NCBI RefSeq assembly: GCF_031628175.1
Contig: NZ_JAVLVT010000005.1
Coordinates: forward strand, 496,001 to 560,000
Length of the DNA: 64,000 nucleotides
Reading direction: 5' to 3'
Source: Lipingzhangella_A rawalii
GTDB taxonomy: Bacteria > Actinomycetota > Actinomycetes > Streptosporangiales > Streptosporangiaceae
Part shown: positions 53,703 through 63,460 of the stretch, one piece after another
Layout: every line of letters begins with the position of its first letter
How positions within the stretch are numbered: the first letter of the stretch is position 1
The notes under the pieces: generated by a model
Databases searched by the model: none
Told to the model about the DNA's origin: nothing
The model's input: only the letters and a program-made list of their open reading frames with translations
Translations under genes and position numbers: made by a program

Positions 53703-55412
53703 TCAGAAGAACCCGAGGGACATCAGAATGACGAGGGTCCCCACGGCGATGATCGCCGCACCGACGGCGGCACCCCAGTCATCGGCCTTGTTGGATCCTA
53801 CCGAGAGCAGACTACCCAGGAACGTCATCCCTCCGAGGATGACGTTCACCAGGAAGTAGCCCAGCAGTAGGGCGTGTCCGAATCCGTCCAGGGTGAAGAA
53901 ACCGGGGTAGTACCAGTTGGACAGCCAGCTGGTGGACTGGGTGAGCCAAGCCCACCCGGCCGAACAGATCCAGCCGACAGGCAGCTGGACCACGGGTACG
54001 GCGCCCATGATGATGATGCCGAACATGGTTCCGAAGAACCCCACATCATTCGACGGCTGTGCCTCGGGAGCTGGCGTTGGCACCTGCGGAGGATGCAGGT
54101 TGTGGCTGTTCAGCTCCCGTTCCAGTCGCTGGAGGTCCGGGTCTGGTGGCGGACCGGCGCTTGCAGAGGCCGGAGCATTGGACGGGGGCGCTGCACCGGC
54201 CTGATTGTGGGGACGGGGACGCTGGGCAGGCTGGGGCGACACGGGGGGACTGGCTGGTGGTGGCGCCGGAGGTTGGCTCGGTGTCGGGGGTGCTGGCGGC
54301 TGGGGCGAGGCTGAGGGGGGTGCCAGGTGGGACGGGCCGCTCCCCAGGGGTGGTGGGCTGGCCGGGCTCGGGGGAGCCGTGCCCGGGTCTCGGGCGTCGG
54401 ATGCGGGTGGCCGAGACTGCGGGGAACGCTCCACCTCCGGAGCGGATGGTTGCCGCATCGTCGAGCCGGCCCCGGCCGGAGGTTCGGAACGCGGGCCCGG
54501 TTCGGGCGCCGCCTCGGTGTAGGTCAGGGTCTCGCCAGGGGACTGGAGGGGTGTGGTCCGCTGCTGCAACATCTGGGTCACCCGCCGGGGAAGCCAGGCC
54601 TGTTGGACAGGAAGGCCCTGGGTCAGCCCCAACAGGTCGCTGGGCGTGGGACGTTGCCGTGGGTCTTTCTGGAGGCAGGCGGCCACCGTCTCCTGGAGTG
54701 GCTCCGGAACACCCGTCAGATCGGGTTCACCGTCACAGACCTGGCGCACCACAGATGCCAGGGAACCTCCAGTTGGGAAGGCGGTCCGACCTCCCGACGC
54801 GAATGCCAGAACGGCGCCGAGGGAGAACATGTCGCTCGCGGGTCCGACCTCACGCCCCTCCAACTGTTCCGGGGACATGTAGCCGATCGTGCCGATCGCC
54901 TGGTTGGTCATGGTCAGGCTGGTTGCGTCCGCACTACGGGCGATCCCGAAGTCGAGTACCCGAGGTCCGTCCTCCGAGAGGAGGACGTTCGCCGGCTTGA
55001 GATCCCGGTGGGTCAGACCCTGTCGGTGGATATCGAGCAGCGCTTCGGCCAGGCCGGCACCCAGCACCCGGGTGGTGGTCTCTGGTAGGGGCTCGTTCTC
55101 ACTGACCGCTGCTTCCAGGGTTGGTGCCGGAATATAGGCGGTGGCCAGCCAGGGCAGGTCCGCATCCGCGTCGGCATCCAGAACCGGGGCGGTGAAGGCG
55201 CCGCTGACCTTACGTGCGGCACTCACCTCCCGGGCGAACCGGGTGCGGAAGTCCGGGTCCGCGGCGTACTGACGATGGATCGTCTTCACCGCCACCATGC
55301 GGTTTCCAGGCGACTGGCCAAGGTAGACCTGGCCCATTCCACCGGCACCGAGGCGACCGAGAAGCCGGTAGTTGCCCAGCTGGGTCGGGTCGCTGTCACG
55401 AAGCTGTTCCAC
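53703..55412 (-). CDS. Membrane-anchored Ser/Thr protein kinase
   Basis: 569 aa from GTG 55412; the longer frame is not needed. Kinase domain 15-270: GAGGMGQVYLG, K43, HRDLKPANVLL and DFGIA, all intact, so active. Then a Pro/Ser-rich linker (about 290-450). Then three hydrophobic segments near the C terminus (about 465-565), in place of the single helix with PASTA repeats of PknB. The C-terminal membrane domain is unusual and may sense an envelope signal. It is convergent with the SpoIIE-type phosphatase and divergent from rarA. Confidence 0.87.
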   Translation of the reverse strand: MEQLRDSDPTQLGNYRLLGRLGAGGMGQVYLGQSPGNRMVAVKTIHRQYAADPDFRTRFAREVSAARKVSGAFTAPVLDADADADLPWLATAYIPAPTLEAAVSENEPLPETTTRVLGAGLAEALLDIHRQGLTHRDLKPANVLLSEDGPRVLDFGIARSADATSLTMTNQAIGTIGYMSPEQLEGREVGPASDMFSLGAVLAFASGGRTAFPTGGSLASVVRQVCDGEPDLTGVPEPLQETVAACLQKDPRQRPTPSDLLGLTQGLPVQQAWLPRRVTQMLQQRTTPLQSPGETLTYTEAAPEPGPRSEPPAGAGSTMRQPSAPEVERSPQSRPPASDARDPGTAPPSPASPPPLGSGPSHLAPPSASPQPPAPPTPSQPPAPPPASPPVSPQPAQRPRPHNQAGAAPPSNAPASASAGPPPDPDLQRLERELNSHNLHPPQVPTPAPEAQPSNDVGFFGTMFGIIIMGAVPVVQLPVGWICSAGWAWLTQSTSWLSNWYYPGFFTLDGFGHALLLGYFLVNVILGGMTFLGSLLSVGSNKADDWGAAVGAAIIAVGTLVILMSLGFF

Positions 55413-55557
55413 GGTGCGGACATCTCCCTGGGGGCAGGAGGCTGGTGTCCTCCCAATCATAACGACGGCACTGCCCCGTGAGCCCGAGGTTGCAGCTGCC
55501 GTACGCACATCCATCGGCAGCTCCCTGCGACCGGATACGCCGCCTAGAGTGGGAACC

Positions 55558-56910
55558 GTGTCCGAAACACTGTTCGATGACGCCGGTGCCGAGGCCCAAC
55601 GCGCCCAAGAGCCGCTTGCTGTCCGGATGCGGCCACGGACCCTGGACGAGGTCGCCGGTCAGGAGCATCTTCTGGCGGCCGGTTCTCCGCTGCGGAGACT
55701 GGTCGAGGACGACGCCCCAATGTCGGTGTTCCTGTGGGGACCTCCGGGAACCGGGAAGACCACCCTGGCTTCGGTCGTTAGCCACGTCACCCAGCGCAAG
55801 TTCGTGGAGCTGTCGGCCGTCAGCGCCGGAGTGAAGGACGTGCGGGCCGTGATCGAGACGGCCCGTCGCGATATGGGGATGCGCGGAACCCGCACGCTGC
55901 TCTTTGTGGACGAGGTCCACCGTTTCAACAAGACCCAGCAGGACGCCCTGCTGCCCGCGGTCGAGAACCGGTGGGTCAGCTTTATCGGGGCGACCACAGA
56001 GAACCCGTTTTTCTCCGTGGTCAGTCCGTTGTTGTCCCGTTCGCTCCTCCTGACCCTGGAACCGCTCAACGAGACGGATATCCGCCAGCTGCTCACCCGT
56101 GCCCTTACCGAAGAACGGGGGCTGGACGGAGGGTTCGACCTCGCCGAAGAGGCCACGCAGCAGCTGTTGCGGCTCGCGGGGGGCGATGCTCGACGCGCCC
56201 TGACCTACCTGGAGGCGGCCGCGCTGGTCGCCGCACCGGCACAGGACACTACGGTCAGCACCATCACCCTGCGGGATGTGGAACGGGCGGCCGACCGAGC
56301 GGCCGTACGTTACGACCGGTCCGGCGACCAGCACTATGACGTGGTCAGCGCTTTCATCAAGAGTATGCGCGGCAGCGACGTGGATGCCGCACTGCACTAT
56401 CTGGCCCGTATGATCGAGGCAGGCGAAGATCCACGCTTCATCGCTCGACGAATCGTCGTGCACGCGAGCGAGGACGTGGGCATGGCGGATCCCAACGCAC
56501 TACAGGTCGCGATGGCCGCTGCCCAGGCGGTGGAGTTGATCGGCCTTCCCGAAGCTCGCATTAACCTGGCGCAGGCAGTGATCCACATCGCGCTTGCCCC
56601 CAAATCCAACTCGGTGATCACCGCGATAGACGCCGCCACGTCCGACGTGCGCTCCGGTCACCTTGGGCCGGTTCCACCCCATCTGCGCGACGCCCACTAC
56701 TCCGGAGCACGTGACCTCGGACACGGCGCCGGATATGCCTATGCCCACGACTATCCCGGCGGTGTAGCCCCGCAGCGGCATGCCCCCGAAGAGATCGCCG
56801 GGCGGGACTACTACCAGCCCACCAGCCACGGGGCCGAGCGTCGTTACGCCGAGGTGTCCGCGCGGATCAAACGCATCCTGCGTGGCGAAGGGCAACCGGA
56901 CGCAGAATAG
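55558..56910 (+). CDS. rarA: Replication-associated recombination protein A
   Basis: 450 aa from GTG 55558. AAA+ clamp-loader relative: Walker A GPPGTGKTT at 61-69, Walker B LLFVDEVHRFNKTQQDALLP, sensor 1 GATTENPFF, arginine SRSLLL region, and a C-terminal tetramer domain with QHYDVVSAFIKSMRGSD and HASEDVGMADP. MgsA/RarA acts at stalled replication forks. Length and motifs are typical. Confidence 0.94.
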   Translation: MSETLFDDAGAEAQRAQEPLAVRMRPRTLDEVAGQEHLLAAGSPLRRLVEDDAPMSVFLWGPPGTGKTTLASVVSHVTQRKFVELSAVSAGVKDVRAVIETARRDMGMRGTRTLLFVDEVHRFNKTQQDALLPAVENRWVSFIGATTENPFFSVVSPLLSRSLLLTLEPLNETDIRQLLTRALTEERGLDGGFDLAEEATQQLLRLAGGDARRALTYLEAAALVAAPAQDTTVSTITLRDVERAADRAAVRYDRSGDQHYDVVSAFIKSMRGSDVDAALHYLARMIEAGEDPRFIARRIVVHASEDVGMADPNALQVAMAAAQAVELIGLPEARINLAQAVIHIALAPKSNSVITAIDAATSDVRSGHLGPVPPHLRDAHYSGARDLGHGAGYAYAHDYPGGVAPQRHAPEEIAGRDYYQPTSHGAERRYAEVSARIKRILRGEGQPDAE

Positions 56911-57040
56911 TGCGGCACTCCGCCGGTCCGGGAACACGGCACTCGGCTCGACTGGGGACGGGGCGGCAGCGGCGGAAACACAACCGCTCTCGCGCACCGT
57001 GACCCACGGCCGGCGACGTATGGTCTAAGGTCCAATCTGT

Positions 57041-57055
57041 CGGGGCAACGCCCCG
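57041..57055 (+). terminator. Small hairpin before the TPR gene
   Basis: 6-bp stem CGGGGC/GCCCCG with a 3-nt loop, 130 bases after rarA. It may be a weak terminator or part of the leader of the next gene. Confidence 0.35.
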
Positions 57056-57107
57056 TCCTGAGGCGTGGTTCCGCCCGAGGACGACGGCCCGAGGAGTGGC
57101 AATACGC

Positions 57108-59930
57108 GTGGACGCAGGGAATCACGACTACGTGGCGACACCGGTGGCGCTCCGGGAACTGCCCGAGCGTCCGGCCGGACTTGCCGGACGCGGCGACGAA
57201 CTCGACGCTGTGTTGGCCGCGCTGGCCCCTGGGCCGCACCAGACACAGACGGAGGGGGGACTCGTATGTGCTCCCCCGGGGATGGGAACCAGTTCGCTCC
57301 TACTCGCCGCCGGGCACGAAGCCCTACGCCGGGGCTGGTACCACCGCGCCGTCTACGTGGATGCCACCGGACCCACGAGGGTGGAACCCGCCCGGTTGTT
57401 GGACGCCGTCCTACGCGCGCTGGATGTGCCACCCGCCCACATCGGAACCAGCCTGGCCGAACGGTTCGGCCTCTACCGGACCGAGCTGGGGGTTGCGGCG
57501 GACCTGGGCCAACCCGTGCTCGTGGTCGTCGATCAGTTGACTGATGTGGAGCAGCTCGGCAACCTGCTTCCCGGGCCTGGAGGTAACTGTTTGCTGGCCT
57601 CCGCATCTGGCCCCGTCCCCGGGACGCCGACGGCCCGGGTACGTCAGCACTACCTGGATCCGCTCTCGGTCGAGGACCGGGAACGGGTGTTACAGGCTGC
57701 CCTTCGGATCGCGGGAACCGATGACGTCCGGATCGCTACCGATTCGGCGGGGCGGCGTGCCCTGGCCCAGGCGTGCGGAGGCAGCCCGTTGGCTGTACGC
57801 ATCGCCGCGGCGTTGCTGGAGGTAGAGACCGGTACCGGCCCCGCGGACATCGCGGATGAACTGGCCGAGCGTGTGGCCGCGTGGGAGGAAACGACCGTGC
57901 CAGCCGCTGCCGTGGCTCCCACCCTGGACAGTGACCCGACAGCCGATTCCCACGTTCATCGGGACTGTGTCCTGACAGGGAGCGACAGGTCGTGGCCGGC
58001 TCGCGAGCCGGAGCTGCGGGCCTGCCTCAGCGCTGCCTGTGCCCGACTAGCGGCGGACCAGGCCGAAGCGCTGCATATGATCGCTCGCGCGCCAGGTGTA
58101 GCGATCTCCACCCGCGCCGTCGCCGCCCTGGACGGCCGTTCGCATGGAGAGATCCTGCCGCTGTTGCGAGAACTGGCCCGGCTGCATCTCGTCCAACCGC
58201 AGCAGTCCGGATGGTTAACCATGCACCCCCGGGTGCGTTCCTTCGCCCGTACCCAGCTCGGTGGGGTCAGTGACCGTCGGTGGGCGCAGGCGGAGGGTCG
58301 CCTGTTGCGTTACTACACCCGGGCCGCGCGGGAGGCAGCCGTTCGTTCGGCATCCGGGGGCGGTCCAGCGGGCATGGGCGCAGCACCGACGGACGCTCCG
58401 GAGACCACCGCCCAACACGCCGAGGAGGCGCGGGCATGGCTCGCCGCGGAGCGACGCACCCTGGTAGCGGCCACCCTGCGCGCGCGGGACACGGGGCACA
58501 CCGACGTAGCTGTCCAGCTTCCCGGACACCTGGCCCGCTTCCTCGACGACAACCGCTATGTGGAGGACTGGGTCACGATCGCAGAGATCGCCAGCAGCAG
58601 CGCGGTGGCTGCCGGTGAGCCGCGGGACGTGGCCACCGCCCTCAATCACTACGCCGCCGCCCTCGCACGTGCCAGCCGGACGTCCGAGGCCATCACCGCC
58701 TATGAGCGGGCGTGTGCGCTTCTGGGTGAGCTGGACCTGCCCACACAGGAGGCGTGGTCCCGGGAACGGCTCGGGGCGGCCCTCCTTCGTACCAAGGAAG
58801 CCGAACGGGCCGCGGAAGAACTGGAACGTTCCCGGGAGCTCTACCAGGAGCGGGGGGAACGGTTTCGGCAGGCCGCCTGTGCCGATCGTCTCGGTGTTGC
58901 CCTGACCCGAGCCCAGCGCACCCCCGAGGCGGTTACGGCACACCGGGAGGCCAGCGACCTGTTCGCCGAGCTGGATCGGCCGGCCAACGAAGCCGGTGCC
59001 CGGGACCGCCTGGGCACAGCCCTACTGCGCTGTGGCAGTGCAGGGGCCGCTGTGGACCACCTCAGGCGGGCCCGAGAGCTGTACCGAACGCTGGGGGATG
59101 CCACGAACGAGTCCGCGGTAGGGGAGCGGCTCGGGACCGCGCTGTGGCGCGGCGCGTCTGCCGCTGACGCCGCCACCGTGTTGGAGGAGACCTGCACCCA
59201 CTACCGCACCGCCGGTGCGGGCTATCGGGAGGCAGTGACGCGAGACCGGCTGGGGCGGGTCTATACGTCCATGGAGTATTTCGAACGGGCGATGCAGGCT
59301 CACAGGCGTGCCTGCACCCTGTTCGCCGAGCTGGGGGAGGCAGGTCGGGAAGCGGCCGCCCAGGATCGTCTGGGCTACGTCTGCTCCCGTCTGGGGCATT
59401 ACGACACGGCGATCTCGGCCTACCAACGGGCCCAACACCTGTTCCGCGAACTGGGGGATTCTCCCGCGGTGGCGGCATGCAGTAACCGTCTGGGGTCGGT
59501 GTTGCTCACCGCCCACCAGTACCCCGAGGCCCTGGCCGCACACGAGGTCGCGCTGGCCCACCTGTCCGTTGAGCGGGAAGAACCGCACCGTGCCGTGGCC
59601 GCACACGGCCGGGGGCTCGCGCTGCACCACCTGGGGCGCAGGGACGAGGCGATCGCCGCTATGGAAGACGCCCGCCGAGGGTACGCCGCTGTCGGGGACC
59701 ACGCGGGTGCGGAACGTGCGGAGGAGAGCCTGCGGCAACTGCGACAGGTGATTCCACAGTCATGGCCCACCCATACCCAGGACCCCGGCCCGTGCTGGTC
59801 GGTGGCCAGAGCCACCTTCCGCGCGGGCCGTAGTTGTTTTTCGGGGGGATGCCCCCCGTGCCCCCGTGTGGGGATCCTGCCTATGAGGATCTCCGGCCCG
59901 TGTGTAGGACGTGAAACAGCGGGCGATTGA
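57108..59930 (+). CDS. STAND-like TPR protein with degenerate P-loop
   Basis: About 940 aa from GTG 57108, with GAGGAG at 57091-57096; GTG 57096 overlaps that site and is less likely. An NB-ARC-like NTPase occupies about 25-350: the P-loop region reads PPGMGTSSLL with T61 where Lys is expected, then VLVVVDQL as Walker B. About ten TPR-like units follow (480-905), each with an A/G-DRLG-x-ALL...A...ELG pattern. The last 40 residues are Cys/Pro rich and unlike the repeats. STAND proteins are signal-responsive switches; loss of the P-loop Lys suggests weak or no ATP hydrolysis. No effector domain is seen. Confidence 0.78.
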   Translation: MDAGNHDYVATPVALRELPERPAGLAGRGDELDAVLAALAPGPHQTQTEGGLVCAPPGMGTSSLLLAAGHEALRRGWYHRAVYVDATGPTRVEPARLLDAVLRALDVPPAHIGTSLAERFGLYRTELGVAADLGQPVLVVVDQLTDVEQLGNLLPGPGGNCLLASASGPVPGTPTARVRQHYLDPLSVEDRERVLQAALRIAGTDDVRIATDSAGRRALAQACGGSPLAVRIAAALLEVETGTGPADIADELAERVAAWEETTVPAAAVAPTLDSDPTADSHVHRDCVLTGSDRSWPAREPELRACLSAACARLAADQAEALHMIARAPGVAISTRAVAALDGRSHGEILPLLRELARLHLVQPQQSGWLTMHPRVRSFARTQLGGVSDRRWAQAEGRLLRYYTRAAREAAVRSASGGGPAGMGAAPTDAPETTAQHAEEARAWLAAERRTLVAATLRARDTGHTDVAVQLPGHLARFLDDNRYVEDWVTIAEIASSSAVAAGEPRDVATALNHYAAALARASRTSEAITAYERACALLGELDLPTQEAWSRERLGAALLRTKEAERAAEELERSRELYQERGERFRQAACADRLGVALTRAQRTPEAVTAHREASDLFAELDRPANEAGARDRLGTALLRCGSAGAAVDHLRRARELYRTLGDATNESAVGERLGTALWRGASAADAATVLEETCTHYRTAGAGYREAVTRDRLGRVYTSMEYFERAMQAHRRACTLFAELGEAGREAAAQDRLGYVCSRLGHYDTAISAYQRAQHLFRELGDSPAVAACSNRLGSVLLTAHQYPEALAAHEVALAHLSVEREEPHRAVAAHGRGLALHHLGRRDEAIAAMEDARRGYAAVGDHAGAERAEESLRQLRQVIPQSWPTHTQDPGPCWSVARATFRAGRSCFSGGCPPCPRVGILPMRISGPCVGRETAGD

Positions 59931-60007
59931 CGCACGCCGGTGCGGCCATCCGGAATGTTCCGGGCACGTGGGGCAGCGGGCTGCGTCACACGCCCGTCGG
60001 GCACCGC

Positions 60008-60430
60008 TTACTGTGTCCCACTCGAGGTCCCAGTTGAGGACTGCTCGTCACTCGTCTCCGCGGCTGCGGCTGTGCTTCGCTGCCGGCGCCGAGAAAACTC
60101 CCGCAGCTGCTGGAGATACCGGCGTGCCCGCCCCAGCAGCGAGCGTGCCCAACCGAACTCACTGGCCAGCACCGCAAGACCGAGAATCACGGCGGCCCAG
60201 CCCGGCCCCGGCGTAAACCACATCACCGCCCCGGCGAGCAGCAGAAAACCCCCGACGATCGTCACACCGATCCGCCATGTCCACAGCAGTACCGGGTGGG
60301 AGCGCATCCGGAGCCGCCACAGCCGGCTTCGCGCGCGCAGTCGCCGCCAGCGTCGGTGCCGGCGCTCGGCTCCCGAGCGTTCGTGCCTGTCCTGGCCAGC
60401 GGGTGGGCTCGGTGCCATGGCCTTCACCAT
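60008..60430 (-). CDS. PGPGW-motif membrane protein (TIGR02611 family)
   Basis: About 140 aa from ATG 60430; ATG 60418 is an alternative. A basic N-terminal stretch rich in Arg is followed by two hydrophobic helices with the FTPGPGWA turn, then a basic and Ser/Thr-rich tail. The family is common in actinobacteria; function is unknown. It is divergent from thrS. Confidence 0.78.
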   Translation of the reverse strand: MVKAMAPSPPAGQDRHERSGAERRHRRWRRLRARSRLWRLRMRSHPVLLWTWRIGVTIVGGFLLLAGAVMWFTPGPGWAAVILGLAVLASEFGWARSLLGRARRYLQQLREFSRRRQRSTAAAAETSDEQSSTGTSSGTQ

Positions 60431-60581
60431 ACCCACCAGGCCGAACCTCCCGAACACGGGGAGCGTATAGCCGCGACACAACATCGCGGCGGCGAACAGC
60501 CCCGAGTCCCGATAGCATCGGCACAGATCCATCCGCAGTGGCCCCGGTCGGGGAGTGTCGAGTCAAACGTGGGAGTACACC

Positions 60582-62588
60582 GTGTCTGTCGTGCCTGATA
60601 TGCGCATCCATGTCGCCGGAACCGAGCGCGTGGTGGCCGCGGGCACGACCGCCGGCGACGCGCTGGAAGCCGATGGCCGCACCGTTATCGCCGCCCTCGT
60701 CAACGGGGAGCAGCGGGACCTCACCCACCAACTCCAGCCCGGTGACGACGTCGCACCGATCACCATCGACTCCGAGCCCGGGCGGGCGATCGTGCGGCAC
60801 TCCTGCGCGCACGTCCTCGCGCAGGCCGTGCAGGAACTCTTCCCCGAAGCCAAACTCGGTATCGGGCCGCCGGTGGAGAACGGCTTCTACTACGACTTCG
60901 ATGTCACAGAGCCCTTCACCCCCGACGACCTCAAACGTATCGAGAAGCGCATGCAGCAGATCGTGAAACAGGGGCAGCGCTTCTCCCGCCGCACCGTTTC
61001 CGATGAGGCCGCACACGCCGAGCTCGCCGACGAGCCCTACAAACTGGAGCTGATCGGGATCAAGGGTGGCTCCACCACCGACGACGGCTCCAGCGTCGAG
61101 GTGGGCGAGGGCGAGCTCACCATGTACGACAACCTGCACCCGCGCACCGGTGACCTGTGCTGGAAAGACCTCTGCCGTGGACCCCACGTTCCCGACACCC
61201 GGGCTATTCCCGCGTTCACCCTGATGCGCTCCGCCGGGGCCTACTGGCGTGGCAGTGAGAACAATGCCCAGCTGCAACGCATCTACGGCACCGCCTGGGA
61301 GAGCAAGGAAGCCCAGCAGACCTACCTGGAGCGGCTGGCCGAGGCGGAACGCCGCGACCACCGCAAGCTCGGGGCCGAACTGGACCTGTTCAGCTTCCCC
61401 GAGGAGATCGGCTCCGGTCTGGCGGTCTGGCATCCCAAGGGTGCCGTGGTCCGACGCGTCATGGAAGAGTACTCCCGGCAGCGGCACGAGTCCGCCGGAT
61501 ACGAGTTCGTCTACACGCCACACATCACCAAGGACATGCTCTTCCAGAAGTCCGGCCACCTGGACTTTTACAAGGACGACCTGTACCCGCCCGTGCACAT
61601 GGACGCCGAGTACGACGAGAACGGCAACGTTCGCAAGCCCGGGCAGGACTACTACCTCAAGCCCATGAACTGCCCCATGCACACCATGGTGTTCAAGTCG
61701 CGGGGGCGCTCCTACCGGGAACTGCCACTGCGTCTTTTCGAGTTCGGCATGGTCTACCGCTACGAGCGGTCCGGAGTCGTGCAGGGGCTGGTGCGTTCGC
61801 GTGGGTTCACCCAGGACGACTCGCACATCTTCTGCACCCCGGAGCAGCTGTCCACGGAGCTGGCGAGCCTACTGGAGTTCGTCCTGGGACTGCTGCGCGA
61901 CTACGGCCTGACGGACTTCCGGGCGGAGCTGTCTACCCGCCCGGAGAAATTCGTCGGCGCGGTCGAGGACTGGAACCAGGCCGAGGCCGCGTTGGAGGAG
62001 GCTCTGCACAAGGCTGAGCTGCCCTACACCGTCAACGAGGGAGACGGTGCGTTCTACGCTCCCAAGATCGACGTTCACGTCACCGACGCGATCGGTCGTA
62101 GCTGGCAGCTGTCCACACTCCAGGTTGACCTGCAAACCCCCGTGCGGCTGGATGTGGAGTACACCGCCGCCGACGGCAGCCGCCAGCGGCCCTACATGAT
62201 CCACCGGGCCCTGTTCGGCTCCATCGAACGGTTTTTCGGAATCCTACTGGAACACTACGCCGGCGCCTTCCCCGTGTGGTTGGCTCCGGTGCAGGCCGTG
62301 GGTATTCCCATCGCCGACACCCACGCCCCCTACCTCGACGAGGTCGTTGCGAAGCTGCGGCAGCGGGGAATCCGGGCAGAGGTCGACACGTCCGACGACC
62401 GCATGCAGAAGAAGATCCGCACCGCGCAGAAGCAGAAGACGCCCTACATGCTGATCGCCGGGGATGACGACGTGGCGCAGGGAGCCGTTTCCTTCCGGTA
62501 TCGCGACGGCCAGCAGCGCAACGGGGTACCGATCGACGAGGCGATTGCGGAGATCGTCACCGCGGTCGAGGAACATCGCCAGGTGTGA
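60582..62588 (+). CDS. thrS: Threonine-tRNA ligase
   Basis: 668 aa from GTG 60582 (GGGAG six bases upstream). TGS domain 1-65, editing domain with RHSCAHVLAQAVQ and the HxxxH zinc pattern (65-240), class II core with motif 2 VYRYERSGVVQG, zinc Cys in NCPMHTMVFK, and motif 3 near GSIERFFGILLEHY, then the anticodon domain to the end. It charges tRNA-Thr. A strong hairpin follows. I see no T-box or other leader structure upstream. Confidence 0.97.
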   Translation: MSVVPDMRIHVAGTERVVAAGTTAGDALEADGRTVIAALVNGEQRDLTHQLQPGDDVAPITIDSEPGRAIVRHSCAHVLAQAVQELFPEAKLGIGPPVENGFYYDFDVTEPFTPDDLKRIEKRMQQIVKQGQRFSRRTVSDEAAHAELADEPYKLELIGIKGGSTTDDGSSVEVGEGELTMYDNLHPRTGDLCWKDLCRGPHVPDTRAIPAFTLMRSAGAYWRGSENNAQLQRIYGTAWESKEAQQTYLERLAEAERRDHRKLGAELDLFSFPEEIGSGLAVWHPKGAVVRRVMEEYSRQRHESAGYEFVYTPHITKDMLFQKSGHLDFYKDDLYPPVHMDAEYDENGNVRKPGQDYYLKPMNCPMHTMVFKSRGRSYRELPLRLFEFGMVYRYERSGVVQGLVRSRGFTQDDSHIFCTPEQLSTELASLLEFVLGLLRDYGLTDFRAELSTRPEKFVGAVEDWNQAEAALEEALHKAELPYTVNEGDGAFYAPKIDVHVTDAIGRSWQLSTLQVDLQTPVRLDVEYTAADGSRQRPYMIHRALFGSIERFFGILLEHYAGAFPVWLAPVQAVGIPIADTHAPYLDEVVAKLRQRGIRAEVDTSDDRMQKKIRTAQKQKTPYMLIAGDDDVAQGAVSFRYRDGQQRNGVPIDEAIAEIVTAVEEHRQV

Positions 62589-62594
62589 CCCGAT

Positions 62595-62629
62595 CGCCCC
62601 CGGCCCCGGGGCCAACCGGGCCGGGGGCG
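62595..62629. terminator. Hairpin after thrS
   Basis: Perfect 12-bp stem (62595-62606 with 62618-62629), 11-nt loop, 6 bases after the thrS stop and just before a convergent gene's end. Confidence 0.85.
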
Positions 62630-62632
62630 CTG

Positions 62633-63298
62633 TCAGGCGCTCTGCATGGCCACCGCGCGGACCGGGGCCCCGTCCCCACCGTCGATCTTCATGGGAAGCG
62701 CACTGAGTAGGGGAGTGGGAAAGTCGATCTGATGCAGCCCACACAGGTTCTCGATGAGGACCCCGCCGTGCGCCGCCACCGTGTGGTGCACCGGCCAGCC
62801 CGCACCGGGGTGGGCCTCGTCCGGGGTCTCGTCCGGATTGGGCGCGTCGATGCCGATGGTGCGGATGCCCGCGGCCATGAGGTGGTGTGCGGCGTCGCCG
62901 GACAGGTAGGGATGGTCGAAGTAGCGGGGTGTGCCGTGATAGCGATCCCAGCCGGTATGCAGCAGCACGATGGTTCCGGGGGCGAGCGAGTCCAGCTGAG
63001 GGGCGATCTCGGTCCAGGTCACCGGCTGGCGATCCACGTGCGCGGTCACGTCCACCACTATCGCCGGGCCGAGGAACAGATCCAGCGGCAGCCGGTCGAT
63101 CCGTTCCCCGTCGTCCCGGAAGTGGTACGGCGCGTCGACGTGGGTGCCGGTGTGCGAACTCACCGCCACGTGGAGCCGGTTGTACCCCTCGTCGGCAATC
63201 GTGGCTGCACACGTCAGCTCGGGCGGCTCGTCCCCGGGAAACGGCTGGGTATCCGGGCCGATCGTGCGGCTCAGGTCGACGACACGCCTCAGATGCAT
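62633..63298 (-). CDS. Cyclase-family (kynurenine formamidase-like) protein
   Basis: 221 aa from ATG 63298 (GGGAG upstream); the longer frame adds an unrelated head. The HTGTHVDAPYHF metal motif, DLSRTIGPDTQPFPGD start and NLCGLHQI segment place it in the cyclase/KynB family of metal hydrolases. Substrates can be formylkynurenine or other amides and esters; none is shown by the neighbours. It is divergent from the HIT gene. Confidence 0.88.
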   Translation of the reverse strand: MHLRRVVDLSRTIGPDTQPFPGDEPPELTCAATIADEGYNRLHVAVSSHTGTHVDAPYHFRDDGERIDRLPLDLFLGPAIVVDVTAHVDRQPVTWTEIAPQLDSLAPGTIVLLHTGWDRYHGTPRYFDHPYLSGDAAHHLMAAGIRTIGIDAPNPDETPDEAHPGAGWPVHHTVAAHGGVLIENLCGLHQIDFPTPLLSALPMKIDGGDGAPVRAVAMQSA

Positions 63299-63460
63299 CC
63301 CGTTGCTCCCGTCCGGTCGCGGTATGTGCACGGATTCCGCCGCTTCCGCCGTGCGGGCTCCTGCGCCACTGAGCCTAGCGGCCGTGTGGGGCTGGGGCGC
63401 CCCACACCGCACGGAGACCACACAGCTCCTATGCTGGCTGCGTAACGGAGGTGAACGTCA

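Noticed and set aside
60431..60581. T-box or attenuator leader before thrS
   Set aside because: The leader is short and no T-box core sequence or terminator hairpin is visible.
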